From: an uncultured bacterium
Lineage (GTDB): Bacteria > Actinomycetota > Coriobacteriia > Coriobacteriales > Coriobacteriaceae
Direction of reading: 5' to 3'
NCBI GenBank assembly: GCA_905214105.1
Contig: CAJMKK010000003.1
Coordinates: 155,364-219,363 of the forward strand
DNA: 64,000 nt
How positions within the stretch are numbered: the first letter of the stretch is position 1; each line of letters begins with the position of its first letter. The translations under genes were made by a program, and so were the position numbers. Under the pieces are notes generated by a model that saw only the letters and a list, made by a program, of their open reading frames with translations, made no database searches and was not told the origin of the DNA. Positions 53,738-61,867 of this stretch are shown here, piece by piece.

Positions 53738-53800
53738 TTGCGGTGGAATAGGGACTGTTTTTGGCTTATCAGCCGCAAATCAATCCCTATTCCACCGCAA
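53738..53800. repeat. TTGCGGTGGAATAGGGA palindrome, copy 2
   Basis: Perfect 17-base arms 53738-53754/53784-53800. Nearly the same element, inner part included, recurs at 57437-57499, so the two bracket the primase-helicase region. Confidence 0.7.
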
Positions 53801-53817
53801 CTTAGAAGCAGTTCATT

Positions 53818-53879
53818 TGGGACGGGGCTAAAAAGACTGGTATCAAACGTTTCAGACCAGTCTTTTTAGCCCCGTCCCA
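53818..53879. repeat. 24-bp perfect inverted repeat
   Basis: Arms 53818-53841 and 53856-53879 (TGGGACGGGGCTAAAAAGAC and 4 more bases), loop of 14. The stem contains runs of A and T, so it would serve as a bidirectional terminator. Confidence 0.7.
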
Positions 53880-53890
53880 TTTTAGCTACT

Positions 53891-54019
53891 CTACATCAGC
53901 CCGCTTAGGACGATGTCGACGGCTTCGTTGAGGTCGTCGGTAATGTGTACTAGATCCGGATCGAGCGGGCTGATCATACCGGCGCTCATCACCGGGCCGT
54001 TGGGCCAGTCGAACAGACC
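53891..54019 (-). pseudogene. Duplicated 3' end of the LOG-family gene
   Basis: 42 codons plus TAG matching the end of the intact gene at 58240-58998: 36 of 42 residues are the same (GLFDW.NGPVM, then GMISPLDPDLVHITDD). Homology stops abruptly at about 54020, and what precedes it is unrelated AT-rich DNA. A remnant of the gene end left at the far side of an insertion. The 54020-54438 interval is AT-rich with no supported gene. Confidence 0.85.
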
Positions 54020-54438
54020 CCCTCGCGGTACCCACTGGACAAAAAATGGCAAATATGAGTACTGCCACCAAATTAGTAGCAGCAAAATCTCGCCGGAATC
54101 GATCGTTTCGATTAATTTCACGCCTTGCCAAGGCTCAAAATGCCGTGTTTGGTGGGTTAGATATATAGAATAATGTCGAATTGGTATTCTATTCTTGCCA
54201 AATGTTATGAGACTACATTAACAGCAGTACTCACATTTGACGTTATTTGACCACGGGGTCATTCGAAAACCCCTCCCCACGCCGCCAACCCGCCCCATAG
54301 CCGTCAAAAACCTTTAACAACAGCCGCCGCACGTTTTGGCACCGGCTGATTGCCACTCACGGATCGGTACCCCACTATTACCGAACCAAAATCGAAGTCG
54401 CGTATCTCATAAAGCTGAAATGACGTACCCTCATCCCA

Positions 54439-57400
54439 ATGAACGCTGATAAGAATGGCTTTCAAATGAGCAACGGCACGCATCAATACGCCCTTTTCGG
54501 GAGCGCCTTATTCAAATTCAATAAAACGGTCGTCCACGCTTCGGATCCGCGCAAGCAAATCGTTATCTGCAGCAGCGGTCCAGACATCCGTTATACAACG
54601 CTGGAAGAATGGGAGAAAGCTGGCACATCTTTCGATAGACGGGCGCAGGTCGAGGGTATCGTCACCAGTGCGAGCCCAGCGCGCGACAAACTCGAGCTCT
54701 TCCGCAATCTCTTTTCTGGCCGCAAAGATGTCTACGCTCATGGGTACCGCAGAAAAGACGGAGGAATCGGCTATACGCCCGTCTGCGCAAATGAGTGGAA
54801 GTCAGGCATTTGCCCCAAAGCAAGCCACCAGAGAGTCAAATGCACGGAATGCAGCAGCCGCGTCTTCCCCGAGTTGAGCGATGCCGCGATCATCGCCCAT
54901 TTCAGAGGCAATGACGATAGGCTTCGAGACGTTATAGGCCAATATGTGCTCGATAAAGACAGTAACACGAAAGTCCTGGTCATCGATTTTGACGGAGCCG
55001 ATTGGAAAGAAGCGACGAATGCCATTCGACATGTCGCAAAAAGCCACGGAATCGATGTCGCAGTCGAGCGATCGAGATCGGGCGACGGCGCACATGTCTG
55101 GTTTTTCTTCCTAGAGCTCGTCAGCGCAAAGACCGCACGAGATTTTGGAAGCGGCCTTATCACCGAAGCGGCGATACTGAACAAGACAATCACCTTCAAA
55201 GCATTTGACCGAATGCTGCCCGCGCAGTCCACCATTCCTGAGGGCGGCTTTGGAAATCTCATAGCGCTGCCTTTTCAAGGAAAAGCGCAGCGAAAAGGGA
55301 ACAGCGTATTTGTTGACGAGCAATTTGAGCCCTTTCCCGATCAATGGCTTTACCTTTCGCAAATCCAGTTAATCCCGCGCGTGACGGTGCAAAATCTGAT
55401 CGAGAGCATCGAAAATAGGTCACATGGAATAGCAGCTGTTGCGGCGGCAAACACCGGTGTGCCACATTCCCAGAGACTGCGAAAGCGGCTTCCGCTCACA
55501 CCGCGGGACTTCCCGTCATCGCTGTCCGTCACGCAGGCCGATATGCTCTATATCCCCGAAAAATCTCTGAGTCCCGCAGCTCAAATGGAAGTCCGCAGGC
55601 TTGCAACATTTGCCAACCCAGAATTCTTCCGCGCACAATCTATGCATCAATCGGTATTCGGCAAACCGCGGTACATAGACCTCAGCGAACTTAGAGATGG
55701 CTACGTCGCGATTCCCAGAGGCTGCAAGGTTCAACTTGAGCGGCTGCTTCAAGAAGCCGGCGTTTCTGCCCACTATTCAGACAAACGCAAGTCGAGCAAT
55801 CCAATTGTGATGGCATTTAAAGGGACTCTTCGCCCTGAACAACAAATTGTCGCTGAACAGATGCTCGGCTATGAAGACGGGATCATGTCCGCACCGACGG
55901 GGTTCGGCAAAACCGTCATCGGAGCTTATCTTATTGCTGCCATTGGTCTTCCAACGCTCGTCATCGTTCCTAAAACTGCGCTCATTGCCCAATGGAAATC
56001 CCAACTCGAACGATTTCTCGACATCACGGACAACAGAGAGCCCGTCCGAACCCCAAAGGGACGAATCAGCAAAAGACAGCCTCCGCTCATTGGGCAAATC
56101 GGAGGAGGCAAGACCGCCATAAGCCGTCTCATCGACATTGCTTCATTCCAGTCGCTATCCGGCAAGGATCCCCAAACCGGCGAGTCATTAGCCAAGGAGT
56201 TCGTTCGCGATTACAGTCTCATCATCTGTGACGAATGCCACCATGCGGCCGCGCCACAGCTTGAGCTTGTCCTCAAGTCCGCTCCTGCCAAATATGTATA
56301 TGGCCTTTCCGCAACGCCCGAGCGTTCGGACGGACTCACGCGGGCACTTTCGATGCTCTGCGGCCCGGTTCGCTATGTCGTCGATCCAAAAACGCAAGCA
56401 ATCCAGCAGGGGATTCAGCGCATTGTTAGACCGCGTTTCACCGGAATTCGATTACCCACCTACGAACCAGGAGCATCCTTTAACCAAATTCTCGATCTCC
56501 TGTGTGTACACGCCGCGAGAAACGAAGCAATTATCGAGGACGCCCACGAGGCCGCATCAAACGGCCGGCATCCGCTTGTGCTATCTAAAAGAAAAAAGCA
56601 TGCCGAAGAGCTATGCAGGCTACTTCAAAGCCGTGGACACGAACCCATACTCTTAACCGGAGAAATCGATGCCAAAGAAAGAAAAGCAGTACTGAAGAGT
56701 CTTCCCAGCTTTGAGCATGAGCATCGAATCATCGTCGCAACTGAAAGTCTTCTGGGCGAGGGCTTCGACCTGTCTTACCTTGACACTTTGCTCATTGCCA
56801 CTCCAATATCTTGGGACGGCAGCATAACGCAGCAGGCAGGTAGGCTACACAGAAGCCACGAGGGCAAACAGCGGGTTGAGATATTCGACTATGTTGACCT
56901 GTCGATACCCATGTTCGCGCGCATGCACCAAAAGAGGCTCAAGACCTACGCCAAGCTGGGGTATGAAGTCTTTGCGGCAAACGACAACAGACAGGACGAT
57001 CGAAATATCCTCGTTAGGTCGGCAAGAGCCGTGGAGGCTTTAGCGAATGACATCGAGAACGCATCGAAAAGCATTTTTATTGCCGCACCCTACGCGTCCG
57101 CTGCATGCCTTGAAAAGCTCGCCGCTGCACTCGCGGATGCCGCTACCCGTGGAATTGCCCTTGAGATTTCTATTGCTTCAACTCCACGCGATGACGTGAA
57201 AACGATTTTTGCCGAGATGAACGTCAACTATCTCATCAAAGCCGAAGGACGCCTGTGCGCATCAGTGATTGACGAGGAAACTGTCTGGTACGGAGCTATT
57301 CCGTTGCTGGCTTTCCCAAAGAAAGAAGACTGCAGCATTCGTTTCAAAAGCAGCGAAGTCGCAGCCGAGCTTTTGAGCGAAATTCAGCGAAAAGTGGAAC

Positions 57401-57450
57401 CGGAGGCCGCGGCGACGAACGGGGTACCCCCAGCAGTTGCGGTTAAATAG
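54439..57450 (+). CDS. TOTE-type primase-helicase (AEP + SF2 helicase + PLD-like)
   Basis: 1003-aa fusion. An archaeo-eukaryotic primase domain (about 80-330): Cys-rich insert (CANEW, GIC, KCTEC), catalytic VIDFDGADW near 181 and GDGAHVW near 214. Then an SF2 helicase: Walker A APTGFGKTV near 487, DECHH near 598, LSATPERSDG, and motif VI QQAGRLHR. The last 130 residues resemble a phospholipase-D-like domain without a clear HxK motif. This is the TOTE conflict-system architecture, thought to act on invading nucleic acid. No good SD at 54439; ATG 54466 is possible. Lower GC than the surrounding genes. Confidence 0.85.
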   Translation: MNADKNGFQMSNGTHQYALFGSALFKFNKTVVHASDPRKQIVICSSGPDIRYTTLEEWEKAGTSFDRRAQVEGIVTSASPARDKLELFRNLFSGRKDVYAHGYRRKDGGIGYTPVCANEWKSGICPKASHQRVKCTECSSRVFPELSDAAIIAHFRGNDDRLRDVIGQYVLDKDSNTKVLVIDFDGADWKEATNAIRHVAKSHGIDVAVERSRSGDGAHVWFFFLELVSAKTARDFGSGLITEAAILNKTITFKAFDRMLPAQSTIPEGGFGNLIALPFQGKAQRKGNSVFVDEQFEPFPDQWLYLSQIQLIPRVTVQNLIESIENRSHGIAAVAAANTGVPHSQRLRKRLPLTPRDFPSSLSVTQADMLYIPEKSLSPAAQMEVRRLATFANPEFFRAQSMHQSVFGKPRYIDLSELRDGYVAIPRGCKVQLERLLQEAGVSAHYSDKRKSSNPIVMAFKGTLRPEQQIVAEQMLGYEDGIMSAPTGFGKTVIGAYLIAAIGLPTLVIVPKTALIAQWKSQLERFLDITDNREPVRTPKGRISKRQPPLIGQIGGGKTAISRLIDIASFQSLSGKDPQTGESLAKEFVRDYSLIICDECHHAAAPQLELVLKSAPAKYVYGLSATPERSDGLTRALSMLCGPVRYVVDPKTQAIQQGIQRIVRPRFTGIRLPTYEPGASFNQILDLLCVHAARNEAIIEDAHEAASNGRHPLVLSKRKKHAEELCRLLQSRGHEPILLTGEIDAKERKAVLKSLPSFEHEHRIIVATESLLGEGFDLSYLDTLLIATPISWDGSITQQAGRLHRSHEGKQRVEIFDYVDLSIPMFARMHQKRLKTYAKLGYEVFAANDNRQDDRNILVRSARAVEALANDIENASKSIFIAAPYASAACLEKLAAALADAATRGIALEISIASTPRDDVKTIFAEMNVNYLIKAEGRLCASVIDEETVWYGAIPLLAFPKKEDCSIRFKSSEVAAELLSEIQRKVEPEAAATNGVPPAVAVK

Positions 57451-57499
57451 GGACTGTTTTTGACTTATTAGCCGTCAATCAATCCCTATTCCACCGCAA
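57437..57499. repeat. TTGCGGT palindrome, copy 3, overlapping the helicase stop
   Basis: Arms 57437-57453/57483-57499, two mismatches; copy of 53738-53800. The TAG stop of the primase-helicase (57448-57450) lies within the left arm, so the repeat supplies the last codons of the gene. Confidence 0.7.
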
Positions 57500-57514
57500 C
57501 TTAGAAATCGGCAA

Positions 57515-57823
57515 TCAGCCCTGCGGGCCCTGGAACAGCTCCTCATGCGAGCCCATTCTGACCAGCCGGATCACAGGATTAGTCTTATGCGGTAAGTAGA
57601 GAACGACCACGTCGACCAAGCCATCGGATAGGTGGAAATCGATGCGGCCGTTGTAGTTTCCGCCCGGGTTTGAAAGCTCATGGGCGCCATATTCCGCGGG
57701 AAGCGAGCCGTGAGCTGCAAGCTCTGCGACTGCCGCCTTAAACTCACTCTTTAGCTGCGGATGCATGCGCATCGTTCGTTTGTAGTCCGCCTTAAATTGA
57801 GCCTCGACTTTAATCTCGAACAT
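57515..57823 (-). CDS. YafQ/RelE-family toxin
   Basis: 102-aa mRNA interferase of the RelE superfamily, YafQ branch: EAQFKADYKRTMRMH start, ELAAHGSLP, and C-terminal VVVLYLPHKTNPVIRLVRMGSHEELF including the His near the end used by YafQ. It cleaves mRNA on the ribosome when the antitoxin is lost. ATG two bases after the antitoxin stop, with GAGGAA upstream. Confidence 0.9.
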   Translation of the reverse strand: MFEIKVEAQFKADYKRTMRMHPQLKSEFKAAVAELAAHGSLPAEYGAHELSNPGGNYNGRIDFHLSDGLVDVVVLYLPHKTNPVIRLVRMGSHEELFQGPQG

Positions 57824-57825
57824 CG

Positions 57826-58125
57826 CTATTCCTCATCGAGGAATGTCATAAGCTCATCAGCGTTGTTGAATGACGGGCTATCGTCCGGCAAAATCCCCAA
57901 CTCATGAGCCTCGGCGATCACCATGGCACGCCTCGTCGCCTCGTTAGGCACCTCCGCCCTTCCTACAATCTCAAAAGGAATCTTTCGCTGATTTACAAGC
58001 TGCCGAACGGCAAGATTGAGATAGGAATTGAGGCTGAGGCCGACCGAATCCAAGAACTCAGTCGCCTGCTCCTTGAGCCCCTCTTCGATGCGAACCGTCG
58101 TAGGCTTAACCGTTGCAGTAGACAT
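57826..58125 (-). CDS. RelB/DinJ-family antitoxin
   Basis: 99-aa ribbon-helix-helix antitoxin: TVRIEEGLKEQATEFLDSVG strand-helix, LNSYLNLAVRQLV second helix, and the acidic C-terminus that covers the toxin. It represses its own operon. ATG at 58125 with GAGGAGG. Its -10 region on the minus strand lies in the AT-rich 58150-58190 stretch. Confidence 0.9.
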   Translation of the reverse strand: MSTATVKPTTVRIEEGLKEQATEFLDSVGLSLNSYLNLAVRQLVNQRKIPFEIVGRAEVPNEATRRAMVIAEAHELGILPDDSPSFNNADELMTFLDEE

Positions 58126-58239
58126 ACGCGACCTCCTCGCCCTCGTCTTTTACATCAGTATACCCAATATAAATGTCAACCTGACGTTAGATAGCATCAG
58201 ATCGCCATGCATATTCATGTCGCTGTGGGCACGATTGCT

Positions 58240-58998
58240 CTACATCAACCCGCCGAGCGCAATGTCGACGGCCTCGTTGAAGTCGTCAGTAATGTGTACC
58301 AGATCCGGATCGAGCGGGCTGATCATACCGGTGCCCATCACCGGACCGTTGAGCCAGTCGAACAGGCCCTGCCAGTACTCGCTGCCCACCAGCACGAGCG
58401 GCATGCGCTTGACCTTGTGCGTCTGCACCAGCGTGAGCACCTCGAACATCTCGTCGAGCGTGCCAAAGCCGCCGGGAAACACGACGGCACCCGAGCTGTA
58501 CTTAACGAACATGGTTTTGCGCACAAAGAAGTAGCGGAAGTCCATGCCGAGGTTTACGTATTTGTTGAGCCCCTGCTCATGCGGCAATTCAATGCCCAGG
58601 CCAACTGACTTGCCGTTGACACTCGCCGCTCCCCTGTTGGCCGCTTCCATGATGCCGGGGCCGCCACCGGTGATGACCGCCACGCCGCGCTGGGCAATCT
58701 TGCGCCCGACGGTACGCGCCGCCCTGTAGAGCGGATCGGTCTTGGGCGTGCGGGCGCTACCGAAGATGGTCACCGCGGGTCCGAGCTCGGCAAGCGCGCC
58801 AAAGCCGTCGACAAACTCGGCCTGAATACGCAGCACGCGCCACGGATCGGCATGCAGCCAGTCGGTCGACTCCTCAGGCGCCAGCAGATTGGCATAGGTG
58901 TTGTCCTTAGGAATCATGGGGCCGCGCATGACCACGGGGCCGCGGCGGTACGTCTCGTCGTAGGCGGGCTCGCCCTCGACGTTCTCATTCTTAATCAT
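58240..58998 (-). CDS. LOG-family Rossmann protein (TIGR00730)
   Basis: 252-aa lysine-decarboxylase-like (LOG) protein. The nucleotide-binding GGGPGIMEAANRGA and the signature PGGFGTLDE are present. The family includes cytokinin-type phosphoribohydrolases and nucleotide (AMP/PpnN-like) hydrolases. ATG at 58998 with AGGAG six bases upstream. The last 42 codons are duplicated at 53891-54019, on the other side of the primase-helicase and toxin-antitoxin genes, indicating insertion at its 3' end. Confidence 0.92.
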   Translation of the reverse strand: MIKNENVEGEPAYDETYRRGPVVMRGPMIPKDNTYANLLAPEESTDWLHADPWRVLRIQAEFVDGFGALAELGPAVTIFGSARTPKTDPLYRAARTVGRKIAQRGVAVITGGGPGIMEAANRGAASVNGKSVGLGIELPHEQGLNKYVNLGMDFRYFFVRKTMFVKYSSGAVVFPGGFGTLDEMFEVLTLVQTHKVKRMPLVLVGSEYWQGLFDWLNGPVMGTGMISPLDPDLVHITDDFNEAVDIALGGLM

Positions 58999-59211
58999 GG
59001 GTACTCCTGTCGAGAAAAAGAAAAGCGAGCGGGGTCGACGCCATACGCCAAACACCCGCCCGAACATCAACTAGTCGGTATGGTACCCACGATGCATCAT
59101 GCGCTTGCAAGGCATCGGTCAGCGGTCGCGCAGCCGGCGTCAGCGAATGTGACGAGCAGCTGCCGCTCAGTCTTTGCCGTTGCCCACGCTCCGCAAGCGT
59201 GTCTTTCGCCC

Positions 59212-60351
59212 TTAGTAATCCACCGCGGCAGGGCTATTCATCCAATCGTTCACGAATGCGCCATAGCGGCCCTCGATAATGGCCTGGCGAGCACGCTGCA
59301 TAAGGTTGAGCAGGTAGTAGATGTTGTGCATCGACAGCAGAATGCCGCCGAGCATCTCCTTCTGCGTGACCATGTGACGGATGAGCGCACGGCTGTAGCC
59401 GCCCGTGCACACCGGGCAGGTGCAGGTGGGGTCGATAGGGCCGTCGTCGTGCGCAAAGCGCGCGTTGCGGAAGTTAAGGCGACCTTCGCTGGAGAATGCC
59501 GTGCCCATGCGGCCGGTGCGCGTCGGCAGCACGCAGTCGAACATGTCGATGCCCACGCCAACGCCGCGCACGAGCGTGGTAGGGTTGCCGACGCCCATCA
59601 GGTAGCGCGGCTTGTGCTTGGGCATGTACTCGCTTACGAGTGGTGCCAGGGTCTCGAACATGGTCTCGTGGTCCTCGCCCACCGAGTAGCCGCCGATACC
59701 GTAGCCGGGGAAGTCGCCGCACTCCTCCAGATGGCGCAGCGAGCGCAGGCGCAGGTCCAGGTGCATGCCGCCCTGAACGATGCCAAAGAGCGCCTGGTCG
59801 TCGCGGGTATGCGCCTTATAGCAGCGCTCGGCCCACATACTCGACAGCTCAACGGCGCGCTCAACGTAGGCACGCGTGGCGGGATAGCCGGGGCACTGAT
59901 CGAGCTGCATGCAGATGTCGGAGCCGAGCTTCATGGCGATTTCCATGTTGTCCTCGGGTGTCCAGAACACGTGGCGGCCGTCGTAGTCGTTGACGATAAA
60001 GCGCACGCCCTCGTCGGTGAGCTTGACGGCGTCGTTGTGGCTGAACACCTGGAAGCCGCCCGAATCGGTGAGGATGGGGCCGTGCCAGTTCATAAACTTG
60101 TGCAGTCCGCCCAGCTCGGCGATGGTGTCCTCGCCGGGACGCATGGACAGGTGATAGGTATTGGCGAGCACGATCTGGGCGCCGAGCTGCTTGACGGTCT
60201 CGGTGGGAATGCCCTTAACGTTTGCCTTGGTGCCCACGGGCATAAAGATCGGCGTCTCGATGTCGCCATGCGGGGTGTGCAGCACGCCGGCACGCGCGTG
60301 CGTCGTCGGGTCCTCGGCGATCAGGTCGAATTTAAACAGGTTTTGATCCAT
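59212..60351 (-). CDS. tgt: tRNA-guanine transglycosylase
   Basis: 379-aa Tgt, exchanging guanine 34 for preQ1 in GUN-anticodon tRNAs on the way to queuosine. LTDSGGFQVFS with the catalytic Asp, the second Asp at GVGIDMFDCVLPTRTGR, and the zinc site CTCPVCTGGYSRAYL-like (CTC, VC, His at RHMV) are present. ATG with AAGGAG nine bases upstream. Stands alone; queA is not adjacent. Confidence 0.96.
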   Translation of the reverse strand: MDQNLFKFDLIAEDPTTHARAGVLHTPHGDIETPIFMPVGTKANVKGIPTETVKQLGAQIVLANTYHLSMRPGEDTIAELGGLHKFMNWHGPILTDSGGFQVFSHNDAVKLTDEGVRFIVNDYDGRHVFWTPEDNMEIAMKLGSDICMQLDQCPGYPATRAYVERAVELSSMWAERCYKAHTRDDQALFGIVQGGMHLDLRLRSLRHLEECGDFPGYGIGGYSVGEDHETMFETLAPLVSEYMPKHKPRYLMGVGNPTTLVRGVGVGIDMFDCVLPTRTGRMGTAFSSEGRLNFRNARFAHDDGPIDPTCTCPVCTGGYSRALIRHMVTQKEMLGGILLSMHNIYYLLNLMQRARQAIIEGRYGAFVNDWMNSPAAVDY

Positions 60352-60432
60352 AAACTGGAACTCCTTGGTTGCGGCTCATACGCAAACCATTATACGGGCA
60401 ACCCGCAAGAAGCACCGACTCGACAGAAACTA

Positions 60433-60585
60433 GTGCATTAAACGACTAGCCGTCGGGGACAGTCTTCAACGCCATCTTGCTAAGAAGTGTCCCAATCTGC
60501 CGGCACTTAGGGACCGTCCCCAGGTGCCGGCAAGAGCGTCCCTTTCGACTAGTCATTTAAGAACGTCCCCAACGACTACTTTTCG
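60433..60585. repeat. GGGGAC/CGACTAG/GTGCCGGC repeat cluster
   Basis: Same words as 3485-3601 (ACGACTAG, GGGGACAGTC, TGCCGGCACTTAGGGAC, GTCCCCAACGACTA), forming several nested palindromes in the gap upstream of tgt. Confidence 0.6.
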
Positions 60586-60600
60586 CCAGCAACGCAAACG

Positions 60601-60734
60601 CCGACGCTTTGGCACCGTCAGCGAGCGCCGCCCAGAGCGAACAAGTTGGCATGAAAAAGGCAAGGCATAGACCTTCTGGTCATGCCTTGCCTTTTGAATG
60701 ACAAGTTGTCGCTCTGGGCGGCGCGCAGCGTCGG
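60601..60734. repeat. Nested 134-nt hairpin
   Basis: Three concentric stems: CCGACGCT (60601-60608)/60727-60734; CGCCGCCCAGAGCGA (60626-60640)/60709-60723; AAAGGCAAGGCAT (60656-60668)/60682-60694. The inner stem with its T run could terminate the SDR gene. Confidence 0.7.
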
Positions 60735-60778
60735 CTGGTCCGCCGTTCGTTAGAACGGCGGAACCTGAGACGTAACCC

Positions 60779-61579
60779 CTACGGACGCTGGCCCATGCCG
60801 CCCTCGAGGGTGACGGTCTCGCCGTTCATGTACTTAAAGTCGGGACCGCAGAGTTGAACGACCACGCGGCCGATTTCCTTCTCGACGTCGCCGTAGTGAC
60901 CCGCCGGCGGCATGTGGACGTTGGCCTTGAACGCCTCGGGATAGGCATCCTGGAAGTTCTCGAGCGCAGCAGTCCAGGCAAGCGGGCAAACGATATTGAC
61001 GTTGATGCCGTCCTTGCCCCACTCGTTGGCGGCAACGCGGGTCAGGCCGCGGATGCCCTCCTTGGCGGCAGCATAGCTGCACTGGCCATAGTTGCCAAAC
61101 AGGCCGGCGCCCGAGGCAAAGTTGACCACGGAGCCCTTGGTCTCCTTCAGGTGCGGATAGGCCTTCTGCATGTATAGGTAAGTAGCATACAGACCGGAGT
61201 AAATGGCGAGGTTGAACTGGTCCATGGTGTGATCGGCGATCGTCACGCCCGAAGCGCTGGCCTGAGCGTTGTTGACGACGGCGTCGATACGGCCGAACTC
61301 CTCGATGGCCTTGTCGATGACGTTCTGGACGACGGCTTCGTTGTCCTGACCAGCCGAGACATCGGCCTGAACAGGCAGAACCTTGACGCCGTACTCGGCC
61401 TCGAGGGACTCCTTGGCAGCCTCGAGCTTGGCAACGTTGCGGCCGGTAATGACGAGGTTTGCGCCCTCCTTGGCAAAAGCGATATCGATGCCGTAGCCGA
61501 TGGAGCCAGCGGAGCCGTCCTTAAGCGTGGCCTTGCCGCCGCCGGTGACGATTACGGTCTTACCAGTGAAAAGTCCCAT
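60779..61579 (-). CDS. SDR-family oxidoreductase
   Basis: 266-aa short-chain dehydrogenase. NNAQ (the NNAG position) near residue 92, catalytic Ser in VVNFASGAG, YAAAKEG (YxxxK) near 163. The cofactor motif is expanded: TGGGKATLKDGSAGSIGYG, with about nine extra residues between the first and last glycines. Substrate unknown. ATG 61579 with GAAAGGA. The open frame upstream is not supported. Confidence 0.88.
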   Translation of the reverse strand: MGLFTGKTVIVTGGGKATLKDGSAGSIGYGIDIAFAKEGANLVITGRNVAKLEAAKESLEAEYGVKVLPVQADVSAGQDNEAVVQNVIDKAIEEFGRIDAVVNNAQASASGVTIADHTMDQFNLAIYSGLYATYLYMQKAYPHLKETKGSVVNFASGAGLFGNYGQCSYAAAKEGIRGLTRVAANEWGKDGINVNIVCPLAWTAALENFQDAYPEAFKANVHMPPAGHYGDVEKEIGRVVVQLCGPDFKYMNGETVTLEGGMGQRP

Positions 61580-61867
61580 ACGAAGTCCTTTCAAATCGCG
61601 ACGGGCCCGCCCGTCGACTGCGCGCATCCAACTTCACGCGCCAAAAGCTGAAATGCAACTTTAGCGGGTTCAAGTGAATAATAAAGGCTGCAGCAGGCGA
61701 ACGGCACAACGTCATTCGGCGAAGGGGATGTCAAGCACAAACTGAATAAGAAGGCCGAATTTTTGTCAGCCAAACGAGTCATCGAACACGTTTTGAAACT
61801 TTGCTGCAGCGCGCGGGATGTCGACGCGAGACTTTATCATAGGGTGACAAACAACGATGAGGAGCAC

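Noticed and set aside
53886..54131. 81-aa ORF in the LOG-remnant region
   Set aside because: Wrong frame; the homology to the LOG protein lies in the frame ending at 53891.
54304..54486. 60-aa minus-strand ORF before the primase-helicase
   Set aside because: Overlaps the start of the large gene, has no ribosome site and no recognisable family; kept as non-coding.
53891..58370. A complete prophage or ICE between the LOG copies
   Set aside because: No integrase, relaxase, structural or replication genes; only a helicase gene and a toxin-antitoxin pair.
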